Of a stretch of DNA of 37,962 bases, positions 1 through 6,483 are shown piece after piece. The DNA lies in NCBI GenBank assembly GCA_013288135.1, contig JABDCL010000009.1:1-37962 (forward strand). The letters run 5' to 3'. Numbering within the stretch: position 1 is the stretch's first letter; each line of letters opens with the position of its first letter. The translations under genes were made by a program, and so were the position numbers. Under the pieces are notes generated by a model. That model was given only the letters and a program-made list of their open reading frames with translations. It was not told where the DNA came from and made no database searches. This stretch comes from Gammaproteobacteria bacterium (GTDB taxonomy: Bacteria > Pseudomonadota > Gammaproteobacteria > UBA6186 > Azoamicaceae).

Positions 1-677
1 GATATCCAGTCTTAGTGCCCAATATCATCGGCATGGAAAATGCGATAAGCTCTGGGGCTACAGAAGTTGCCGTATTTAGTGCCGCTTCAGAGACTTTCTC
101 GCAAAAAAATACACACTGTTCCATCGCTGAAAGTTTTATACGCATTCAAGACATTGCAAAACTTGCAAAAGTACATAAAATTCCCATGCGTGGTTATATT
201 TCTTGTGCACTGGGGTGTCCTTATGAAGGGAATATTTCCATTGATGCTGTTTTAAAAGTTGCTCTGCAATTACATCAATTAGGATGTCATGAAATTGCCT
301 TAGCAGACACCATTGGCGTTGCAACTCCTAATAAAGCTCGTAATTTGGTAGATGCAATTTCACGTCACATTTCCATTTCAAAACTTGCTATTCACTTTCA
401 CGACACTTACGGACAAGCATTAGCTAATATCTACGCGTGTCTAGAATTGGGTGTTTCTATTATCGATAGTTCAATTGCAGGCTTAGGGGGATGTCCTTAC
501 GCGAAAGGAGCCAGTGGTAATGTGGCTACTGAAGATTTGCTGTACATGCTGAATGGATTAGGCATTCATACCGGTGTCGATTTCAACGCTATTATTGAAG
601 TCAGTCGATTTGTCACGAAATTTATCGGGCGACCATCCAATTCTAAAGTTTCACAGGCTATTTTAAGTTCTAAATAA
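1..677 (+). CDS. Hydroxymethylglutaryl-CoA lyase, 3' part (5' end outside window)
   Basis: Cleaves 3-hydroxy-3-methylglutaryl-CoA to acetyl-CoA and acetoacetate, the last step of leucine breakdown, in the cytosol. The reading frame is open to the window edge (codons begin at base 3), so the GTG at base 15 is internal, not the start; about 225 C-terminal residues of a usual ~300 are visible. Family hallmarks are clear: the HFHDT metal-ligand motif (bases about 400-415), the glycine-rich active-site loop GLGGCPYAKGASGN with its catalytic Cys and metal-binding Asn (about 480-520), and upstream AASETFSQKN and RGYISCALGCPYEG. The TIM-barrel C-terminus is complete and the gene ends in TAA. It converges on bamD, with two family B repeats between. 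A leucine/isovalerate degradation operon upstream is likely but not visible. Other DRE-TIM metallolyases lack this exact GGCPYA loop, so the call is firm. Confidence 0.93.
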   Translation, partial: YPVLVPNIIGMENAISSGATEVAVFSAASETFSQKNTHCSIAESFIRIQDIAKLAKVHKIPMRGYISCALGCPYEGNISIDAVLKVALQLHQLGCHEIALADTIGVATPNKARNLVDAISRHISISKLAIHFHDTYGQALANIYACLELGVSIIDSSIAGLGGCPYAKGASGNVATEDLLYMLNGLGIHTGVDFNAIIEVSRFVTKFIGRPSNSKVSQAILSSK

Positions 678-689
678 TAATTTTGTTTT

Positions 690-719
690 TTGGGCCGGCA
701 CAGGGACCGGCCCCTACAT
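690..719 (+). repeat. Family B GC-rich hairpin repeat, copy 1
   Basis: The stem GGGCCGG...CCGGCCC is followed by CCTACAT. This copy lies just after the HMG-CoA lyase stop. It is in inverted orientation to the copy at 760-790, and the same unit recurs at 11103-11133. Placed between two convergent genes, the hairpin may help end transcription, but no long T-run follows it. Confidence 0.8.
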
Positions 720-759
720 TTAACGAATGAATTTTAATGGCTTTTGATAATAAATCTAT

Positions 760-790
760 TGTAGGGGCGGGGGTCCTGTCCCCGCCCAAA
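760..790 (-). repeat. Family B GC-rich hairpin repeat, copy 2 (inverted)
   Basis: Starts TGTAGGGGCGGGG and ends CCCCGCCCAAAT, giving an eight-base-pair GGGCGGGG/CCCCGCCC stem. It is the reverse-complement orientation of copy 1 and lies just downstream of the bamD stop. Together the two copies form a larger imperfect inverted repeat between the convergent genes. Confidence 0.8.
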
Positions 791-800
791 TCAAAATAAT

Positions 801-1562
801 TTATACCCTAACCTTTTTCAACTCCACACTATTAGGATAATTATTTTGTAATGTTTTCAATGCCTCATTTGCTAATTCAGTCATCCCTAGTTTGCGATAA
901 GCTTTAACCATTTCTGCCAATGCTTTAGGAACCACCGAAGTTTCTCCAAAATATTTTACAATATGGTTAGCACGATTTGCAGCAGAAAGATATGCACCTC
1001 GTTTTACATAGTATTCAATGACTTGAAATTCATGACTTGCAAGCTGTTCTCGTAAAAAAATCATGCGCTGACGAGCGTCTGCAACATATTTACTCTTGGG
1101 AAAACGCTCAATTAATACTTTAAAGGCATCAAAAGATTCTTGTGCCGGAGAGGGATCTCGTGCACTTCTATCCAACGGCAAATAACGATAAACAAGACTG
1201 GTATTTTGATCAAAACCTACCAGGCCTTTTAGATAATAAGCATAATCAACTTCTGGATGACGAGGATTCATGCGAATAAAGCGATCAGCTGCAGACAACG
1301 CGAGTGCAGGCTCATGCCGCTTATAATAGGCATGGATAATACCAAGCTGTGCTTTATCAGAATATTTCCCATAAGGATACCGGGATTCCAATGCTTCAAA
1401 ATCTTTGGCAGCTTGAGCAAAATTCTCTTTGGCAACGTTTTTTTGCGCTTGAGAATAAATTGCTTCCTCAGATAACCCCTTATAAAGGTCCTTTTTGTTG
1501 GTATTACAACCGGTTAATATAAGACCCGTTATTAAAATCAGAATGATGCGTAAGTTACTCAA
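801..1562 (-). CDS. bamD: Outer membrane protein assembly factor BamD
   Basis: Essential lipoprotein partner of BamA in the BAM complex, which folds beta-barrel proteins into the outer membrane from its periplasmic face. The 253 residues are close to the usual ~245. A signal peptide ends in the lipobox LTGC with Cys19 as the lipidated residue, followed by TPR-type helical repeats including the family-typical segments FAQAAKDFEALESRYPYG, EVDYAYYLKGL and FKVLIERFPKSKYVADA. The start is a TTG preceded by GTGGTGA; no ATG lies between it and the lipobox, so TTG is the best choice. The gene runs divergently from rluD, as is usual in gammaproteobacteria, but a small orphan gene (1674-2066) sits between them. 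Confidence 0.95.
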   Translation of the reverse strand: MSNLRIILILITGLILTGCNTNKKDLYKGLSEEAIYSQAQKNVAKENFAQAAKDFEALESRYPYGKYSDKAQLGIIHAYYKRHEPALALSAADRFIRMNPRHPEVDYAYYLKGLVGFDQNTSLVYRYLPLDRSARDPSPAQESFDAFKVLIERFPKSKYVADARQRMIFLREQLASHEFQVIEYYVKRGAYLSAANRANHIVKYFGETSVVPKALAEMVKAYRKLGMTELANEALKTLQNNYPNSVELKKVRV

Positions 1563-1631
1563 GAAATCACCACTTTGCCTTAGGTTAAAATTTTTATAAG
1601 TTTATCCTAGCTAGCTATGTGTGGTCAATGT

Positions 1632-1646
1632 TGGTGTCAGACACCA
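1632..1646. repeat. Short palindrome TGGTGTCAGACACCA
   Basis: A 15-base palindrome around a central A, between bamD and the orphan gene upstream. It has the pattern GGNGTCAGACNCC, also seen inside aceF at 13500-13512 as GGGGTCAGACCCC. Such motifs resemble REP-type elements in other proteobacteria. Two copies are too few to define a family here. Confidence 0.5.
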
Positions 1647-1673
1647 GGGTTTGAATTAGATTAATAACTGATA

Positions 1674-2066
1674 TTAGAGTTTAGCTTTAATTTTGGCCTG
1701 AGCATCCACATCGTTGCTTAGTACTGGAGCAACTGACGGCAAAGGAGTGTGCTTAGCGGCCGCATATGCACCGGAATCTGGAAGTTTCGGAGCAGCAGTC
1801 ACCGTTTTAACTGGAGCATCCTCAGCATATAGGGTAGCGGGTTTGCTTGCCCCTGCTTTTGGAACCGTAGTTTTTAGAGCATTCTCCTCGGCTTGCAGCT
1901 TCGCGTCTCGCGGGTTCCCCGGGGTCACCATACTATGTGCACCAGCCATCGATTCTACTGCTGATACAAACCAATTCGCCCAGCCCTCTTTTGGAGTAAT
2001 CGCCGCCACAAAACGACTCCACAAACTCTTTTTGGGCGCCTCTCCTCCTGGTTTTGGATCTGGCAT
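1674..2066 (-). CDS. Small orphan protein, Ala/Pro/Lys-rich
   Basis: A 130-residue protein that I do not recognise. It starts MPDPKPGGEAPKKSLWSRF, has one amphipathic stretch with several Trp (residues about 15-40), then a low-complexity Ala/Pro/Lys/Val tail likely to be disordered. There is no clear signal peptide or membrane segment. The ATG has a good ribosome site (AGGGGG, about five bases upstream). Base composition is visibly more GC-rich than the neighbours, suggesting transfer or unusual constraint. It interrupts the normally adjacent bamD/rluD pair. The opposite strand is open over most of the same stretch (1714-2088), but that translation has shadow-like composition. A small secreted or host-directed protein is possible, but this is only a guess. 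Confidence 0.6.
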   Translation of the reverse strand: MPDPKPGGEAPKKSLWSRFVAAITPKEGWANWFVSAVESMAGAHSMVTPGNPRDAKLQAEENALKTTVPKAGASKPATLYAEDAPVKTVTAAPKLPDSGAYAAAKHTPLPSVAPVLSNDVDAQAKIKAKL

Positions 2067-2151
2067 ATATCCCCCTATTTTTAGGTAAACACCTACTTAA
2101 TATGGGATTTGATTCTTTAATTACACAAAAGTTCAAATTAATTGACTTTCA

Positions 2152-2180
2152 TTGACATTAATTTCCGCAATCGATACCCT
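2152..2180 (+). promoter_or_regulatory. Putative sigma-70 promoter of rluD
   Basis: A perfect -35 TTGACA (2152-2157) stands 17 bases from TACCCT (2175-2180), a weak -10 matching three of six positions. Transcription would begin near 2187, just before the GAGGGG ribosome site at 2191. A near-duplicate ATTGACTTT lies just upstream of the -35. Confidence 0.45.
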
Positions 2181-2204
2181 CACTGGTAAAGAGGGGTCAT
2201 TATC

Positions 2205-3176
2205 TTGGAAAAAAACCAGCAAACAGAAAAATTACATTTAACAGGCATTATTCCAGAAAGTAGTAAAAATCAACGTCTTGATCATGCGTTAGCTTTGTTA
2301 TTTCCAAGCTACTCTCGCTCTAAATTAAAAGAATGGTTAGAACTGGGGTATATACAAGTAAATGGCAATATTAAACGCCCCAAAAACAAAGTATTGGGTG
2401 GAGAACAAATAAGCATTGAAGCAGAGATCCCTATCGTTATTGAATGGTCACCAGAAGAACTCCCACTTGACATTTTATTTGAAGATGAACAAATTCTAGT
2501 TTTACATAAACCGAAGGGATTTGTTGTACATCCTGCGGTTGGCAACCGAGCTGGTACTTTAGTCAATGCCCTGCTACATCATGCTCCTCAATTAGCTCAA
2601 GTGCCCCGTGCAGGTATTGTTCATCGTTTAGATAAAGACACCTCCGGCTTAATGGTCGTCGCTAAAACTTTAGAAGCACATACCCACTTGGTTGCACAAT
2701 TACAAGCTCGAACCGTCAGTCGTACCTATGAAACTGTTGTGTGGGGTATTTTACCTGCAGGCGGAACAATCAGTACTTTTATGGGTCGACACCCAGTGGA
2801 TAGAAAACGCATGGCAGTTGTAGAATCAGGGAAACCTGCTGTTACGCATTACCGTGTGGTGGAAAAGTTTCGGTGTCATACCCATTTGCGAATACAATTA
2901 GAAACGGGTCGAACCCATCAAATCCGAGTTCATATGGCACATATTCATCATCCGATTGTTGGAGATAAAGTGTATGGCGGCCGATTACGTGTCCCTCCTA
3001 AAGCCAGTGATGCTCTTTTAAAAACTTTAAGAGAATTTCCAAGACAAGCATTACATGCAACACGCTTAGGATTGGTTCATCCCATCACAGAAAAAGAAAT
3101 GGTTTGGGAGATTTCTTTACCAATTGATATTATTCAATTATTAGACGCTTTGCGAATTGATAGCAAACAAAATTAA
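2205..3176 (+). CDS. rluD: 23S rRNA pseudouridine(1911/1915/1917) synthase RluD
   Basis: Converts three uridines in helix 69 of 23S rRNA to pseudouridine during large-subunit maturation. The 323 residues match the usual ~326. An S4-like RNA-binding domain (about 22-80, with RLDHALALLFPSYSRSKLKEW) precedes the RluA-type catalytic domain. The catalytic motif HRLDKDTSGLMVVAKT places the active Asp at residue 143; the TGRTHQIRVHMAHIHHPIVGD motif follows. The start is TTG with a GAGGGG ribosome site; no nearby ATG lies in frame. RluD and RluC are similar, but position next to bamD and the length favour RluD. A family A repeat begins directly after the stop codon. Confidence 0.95.
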   Translation: MEKNQQTEKLHLTGIIPESSKNQRLDHALALLFPSYSRSKLKEWLELGYIQVNGNIKRPKNKVLGGEQISIEAEIPIVIEWSPEELPLDILFEDEQILVLHKPKGFVVHPAVGNRAGTLVNALLHHAPQLAQVPRAGIVHRLDKDTSGLMVVAKTLEAHTHLVAQLQARTVSRTYETVVWGILPAGGTISTFMGRHPVDRKRMAVVESGKPAVTHYRVVEKFRCHTHLRIQLETGRTHQIRVHMAHIHHPIVGDKVYGGRLRVPPKASDALLKTLREFPRQALHATRLGLVHPITEKEMVWEISLPIDIIQLLDALRIDSKQN

Positions 3177-3234
3177 AATCCCCCCGCCAGGGAGCTTCGC
3201 TCACCTGGCGACCCCCTTTTTCAAAGTGGGTGAA
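3177..3234 (-). repeat. Family A repeat, copy 1 (left boundary of accessory cassette)
   Basis: Reads AAATCCCCCCGCCAGGGAGC at the left and ends CTTTTTCAAAGTGGGTGAA. A small inner hairpin GAGCTTCGCTC is enclosed by CCAGG/CCTGG. It is nearly the exact inverse of the copy at 5781-5841, including the inner hairpin, and starts right after the rluD stop codon. Confidence 0.9.
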
Positions 3235-3320
3235 CAACCACGGCTTACTTAAAATGGCACCTTAGTATATTTTTTTACAAACAGTTTATTGTACTATGAT
3301 AAACACATTATTTTTAGATT

Positions 3321-4343
3321 TTAGTTGTTATTTTCTTCCGAACGTTGAGGCCATCCACATGTTGCTACATCAAAAAATTTAATTTCGCAATTTTCCCTAA
3401 AACATGATTTTAACATTTTATTGGCATCGGTTATTGTACCAGGATTGTTTTCATGAACTGATACAGAAATTTTAATTTTCCCCATCCTACCCTTTGCTAA
3501 TTGATTGACAATATGTTCATCATTTTCATTAAAACTAAAACCAAGAAAAGTAAAGCTATCAAATTTAACTTCTGGCAGAATTTCGAGAACAGTTCCTAAA
3601 TAATGAGAATTTTTTATCATTTCTACTTTTTGCTCATTGGTTCCTTCAGCAACAAATACTGGTTCTAAAAAATCTGTATTTTGAATTACAGATAAAATAT
3701 CTTCACTTTTATTTCCTGAAATTTTTAATTCCTGTCCCTCTTCGACACTTTGTGCGCCCTCTTTAATCGTATCAGATTTCTCCGATTTACATATAAACAA
3801 ACTGCCATGCGGATAAATAATTATCTTTTCTTTTCTTATTATTCGTTGTATTTCATTATGATTTTTTAATATCCCTCCTTGGCCAAAAAAATCATCAAAA
3901 TTTTTGCCTTTGCTATCTAGCATTATTCCCCAATAAGCTATTAAGTCATAATTCAAATCAATTACAACTTTAAATGTATCCAAAAACTTCTTTATTTTTT
4001 TAAGATCTTCAATAATTTCTTTATACGAAGGATGCATATCACGAACACTATTAATAAGTCCATTTTTAAGTTCATCATGGAGCTTTTTGGGTTTTTCATG
4101 ATCAATTTTCAAAATTTCATTAACTATTGAAGCTTTATATAAATATTCTAATACTTTTTCAAAATTAACTGTATCCAGTTTGTCAAAAACATTATTGACC
4201 TCATCATTTATATACCTATTTTTACTTGCATATTCCCTGATGTCTTTGTAAACAAATTTTTTATTCAATGCTATACTTGACCCATTTCCAAGAAATATTA
4301 AGCCATTCTCAAATTCATTTTTTATATCATTCCAGTTTTTCAT
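3321..4343 (-). CDS. DUF4917-like / SIR2-like protein of unknown function
   Basis: A 340-residue protein matching what I recall of the DUF4917 family. It has a nucleotide-binding-like FLGNGSSIAL at residues 17-26, then FDKLDTVNFEKVLEYL, the NYD motif at 131-133 (DLNYDLIAYWG), FDDFFGQGG, the PHG motif at 179-180 and FVAEGTNEQK, and near the C-terminus TFLGFSFNENDEHI. The order GNG...NYD...HG resembles SIR2-like NAD-binding domains, including those in anti-phage NADases, where the Asn and His are catalytic. NAD binding or cleavage here is inference. There is no signal peptide or membrane segment. It lies 168 bases downstream of the DUF1016 gene on the same strand, with no strong ribosome site before its ATG. 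It is very AT-rich. The two genes are bracketed by inverted repeats. Confidence 0.75.
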   Translation of the reverse strand: MKNWNDIKNEFENGLIFLGNGSSIALNKKFVYKDIREYASKNRYINDEVNNVFDKLDTVNFEKVLEYLYKASIVNEILKIDHEKPKKLHDELKNGLINSVRDMHPSYKEIIEDLKKIKKFLDTFKVVIDLNYDLIAYWGIMLDSKGKNFDDFFGQGGILKNHNEIQRIIRKEKIIIYPHGSLFICKSEKSDTIKEGAQSVEEGQELKISGNKSEDILSVIQNTDFLEPVFVAEGTNEQKVEMIKNSHYLGTVLEILPEVKFDSFTFLGFSFNENDEHIVNQLAKGRMGKIKISVSVHENNPGTITDANKMLKSCFRENCEIKFFDVATCGWPQRSEENNN

Positions 4344-4511
4344 ATTTTTTAAAAATTAGCATCTAAAGATTACTGTTTTTTTGATTAAAATTAACAACAA
4401 TAGTTCCATTTAAAATAGGTGTAATACCCGGGAAAATGATTTTTATATAAGCCATCTGTAACCAAATGGCGTCATGTCATGTTATGAATTATTAATGGCA
4501 CCATGAATAGG

Positions 4512-5660
4512 TTAATTAATTTTCTCTAAATCATCAGATTTTTGAACATTGTGAGCCAAGCGATATTTAATATCTTTTAATTCTCGTTTAATTTCGGCCT
4601 CCAATTCGGCTTCAGTTGGCAAATGAAACTGGTATTTACTTGCAAATATTTGTTTCTCTTTCTCTCCCAAAGTATACTTAACCATTGTATCATTTTTTTG
4701 AGTACAAAGAATTAATCCTATGGTTGGATTATCGCCTTCAGATCGACATTGTTGATCATAATAATTTACGTACAGTTGCATTTGGCCTAAGTCCGTGTGA
4801 TTTAGTGGTTTCGTTTTCAAATCGATAATAATGAAGCATTTCAAAATTGTATGGTACATTATAAGATCCGCATAAAAATGATCGCCATCTAAAGTTAACC
4901 GCTGTTGTCTACCTACAAATGCGAAGCCTTTGCCCATTTCAAGTAGAAAATGCTGAAGATTAGTAATTAGGGCGTCTTCAAGTTTAGATTCTACTAATTT
5001 GTGAGATTCAGGAAGATTTAAAAATTCTAACACTATCGGATCTTTAATAGCATCTTCTACGTTCTGAATCTCTTGACCTTTTTTTGCTAAACGTAATAAT
5101 CCTTTTTTATCTCGACTCTTTGCTAATCGATCAAATAATAAGCTTCCAATTTGGCGTCCTAACTCCCGTGAAGACCATCGATTTTCAATAGCTTCTTTTT
5201 CATAAAATTCTCGTGCCTCTTTACGACTCATTTTTATAAGTAAACGATAGTGTGTCCAAGACAGAGGGATATCAATGTCATTTAAGGCCAATTCATCACT
5301 CACTGCGTGATGAATTGGGATAAGCTCTTGATATGTAACATAAAATTGTTTCATATATCTTAAATTAGTTATTGTATAACCTTTGCCAATCTTATTAGTT
5401 AGTCTCTCTGCCATCATCTCTAACAATTGAGCACCATAAGTTGCTCGCTTCTTACCACGAAGTTCCTCTTCTACGATTTCTTTACCTGTTAACCAGTAAG
5501 TTTTCACCATTTCAATATCAACAGAACGAAGAATATTTTGTTTTGCAGCATTAACACGTTGTATTATTCTATTGCAAATTTCATCAACTCTTTTATTACT
5601 TATCACTATAAATTTTGAAGCTAAAGAACGACCCTTTGCTTGGTTTGATAAATCTTCCAT
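4512..5660 (-). CDS. DUF1016 (YhcG-type) PDDEXK nuclease-domain protein
   Basis: A 382-residue protein with the two-domain DUF1016 layout. The N-terminal helical domain (about 25-180) carries MVKTYWLTGKEIVEEE, TNLRYMKQFYVTY and PLSWTHYRLLIKM. The C-terminal PD-(D/E)XK nuclease domain (about 200-350) has Asp265 (FYADLIMYH) and the DLK motif Asp280-Lys282, as expected for a metal-dependent nuclease core. The ATG has an excellent ribosome site (AAGGAG, eight bases upstream). Members are often found in accessory and restriction-modification regions and are thought to act on DNA, possibly against mobile elements; the target is unknown. It is the first gene of a two-gene cassette with the DUF4917-like gene, between rluD and mpg. 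Confidence 0.9.
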   Translation of the reverse strand: MEDLSNQAKGRSLASKFIVISNKRVDEICNRIIQRVNAAKQNILRSVDIEMVKTYWLTGKEIVEEELRGKKRATYGAQLLEMMAERLTNKIGKGYTITNLRYMKQFYVTYQELIPIHHAVSDELALNDIDIPLSWTHYRLLIKMSRKEAREFYEKEAIENRWSSRELGRQIGSLLFDRLAKSRDKKGLLRLAKKGQEIQNVEDAIKDPIVLEFLNLPESHKLVESKLEDALITNLQHFLLEMGKGFAFVGRQQRLTLDGDHFYADLIMYHTILKCFIIIDLKTKPLNHTDLGQMQLYVNYYDQQCRSEGDNPTIGLILCTQKNDTMVKYTLGEKEKQIFASKYQFHLPTEAELEAEIKRELKDIKYRLAHNVQKSDDLEKIN

Positions 5661-5780
5661 GGCTTATGCTCCTTCATTTTTGAAGCGGCATTTTGTCATG
5701 AAACATCATTAATGAAAAGAGGGATTTAAAAAAATTTCTGTTAATTAAGCTGAATCCTCGTCTGTGGGATGAGGTGGTAA

Positions 5781-5841
5781 TTCACCCACTTTGAAAAAGG
5801 GGGTCGCTAGGCGAGCTTCGCTCGCATAGCGGGGGGATTTT
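5781..5841 (+). repeat. Family A repeat, copy 2 (right boundary of accessory cassette)
   Basis: Begins TTCACCCACTTTGAAAAAGG and ends GCATAGCGGGGGGATTTT, with an inner hairpin GCGAGCTTCGCTCGC. It is inverted relative to copy 1 at 3177-3234, so the two copies bracket the DUF1016/DUF4917 pair. The outer arms match almost base for base; the inner hairpin stems differ. Confidence 0.9.
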
Positions 5842-5852
5842 AATGGGGAATT

Positions 5853-6371
5853 TCAAAACTCCCCCACAAACCGCCATAATTTATCTTGTCCTACCCGAAT
5901 CCCAATTCTCGATGTAGTTTTAAAACCCAAGGTCTTCTTTACACAGCCAACATAAAAATCTTCATTTTTTACAATATCAATCTTATTATGATCTTGTGTT
6001 GTAATGCCTAAATAACGACAAATTTTACCAGGGCCATCTAAATGAATGTCTTTACCTGTTTTCTGATCTTGTACTAAAAGACCTCGAATAAGTACTGCGG
6101 CAGGGAATCCTTCTTTTTCAGTGACTACATTTAAACAATGGTACAAACCATAAATTAAATATACATAACTATACCCTGGAGGGCCAAACATAATTTCTGT
6201 TCGTTTAGTTTTACCTCTCGCTGCATGGGAAGCAGGATCATCAAAGCCCATATAAGCTTCGGTTTCTGTAATAATACCTTTATGATTCTTAAAAACTAAT
6301 ATTTTTCCCAAAAGCTCTTCTGCAACGATCAAAGTCGATCGATTAAAAAAAGTTCGTCTAAGTCGTTTCAT
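5853..6371 (-). CDS. mpg: DNA-3-methyladenine glycosylase (AAG/Mpg family)
   Basis: Excises alkylated and deaminated purines from DNA, opening base-excision repair. Family motifs are clear: ITETEAYMG with the catalytic Glu, [37 protein letters not shown] and [14 protein letters not shown], then [15 protein letters not shown] place the start at the ATG of MKRLRRTFF (172 residues), which fits the family N-terminus. A TTG seven codons upstream (6392) gives a longer form but has no ribosome site. The protein is somewhat shorter than the usual ~190-200 but contains the full catalytic fold. It is separated from putA by a family B repeat. A second repair glycosylase gene, ung, lies further along the window. 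Confidence 0.92.
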   Translation of the reverse strand: MKRLRRTFFNRSTLIVAEELLGKILVFKNHKGIITETEAYMGFDDPASHAARGKTKRTEIMFGPPGYSYVYLIYGLYHCLNVVTEKEGFPAAVLIRGLLVQDQKTGKDIHLDGPGKICRYLGITTQDHNKIDIVKNEDFYVGCVKKTLGFKTTSRIGIRVGQDKLWRFVGEF

Positions 6372-6432
6372 ATAAATACTATTGTATCCCAAATAAAAAT
6401 TTTAAAAAGACATTATAAAATTAGATGAGATC

Positions 6433-6464
6433 TGTAGGGGCGGACCTCTGTGTCCATCCAAAAA
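6433..6464 (-). repeat. Family B repeat, copy 3 (degenerate)
   Basis: Starts TGTAGGGGCGGACC and ends TCCATCCAAAA. It has the same orientation as the copy at 760-790 but with changes that weaken the stem. It lies between the putA stop and the mpg start. Confidence 0.6.
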
Positions 6465-6483
6465 TCAAAATTCTTACGCAAAG

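Noticed and set aside
1714-2088. 124-codon open frame on the plus strand over the small orphan gene
   Set aside because: Composition is that of an antisense shadow, with no ribosome site; the minus-strand frame has AGGGGG and a plausible protein.
4457-4478. GCCAT...ATGGC inverted repeat between the two cassette genes as a terminator
   Set aside because: The stem is only five base pairs, with a long loop and no T-run.
3177-5841. Classical insertion sequence or composite transposon
   Set aside because: There is no transposase between the repeats and no target-site duplication that I can see; the flanking units are short dispersed repeats, not IS elements.
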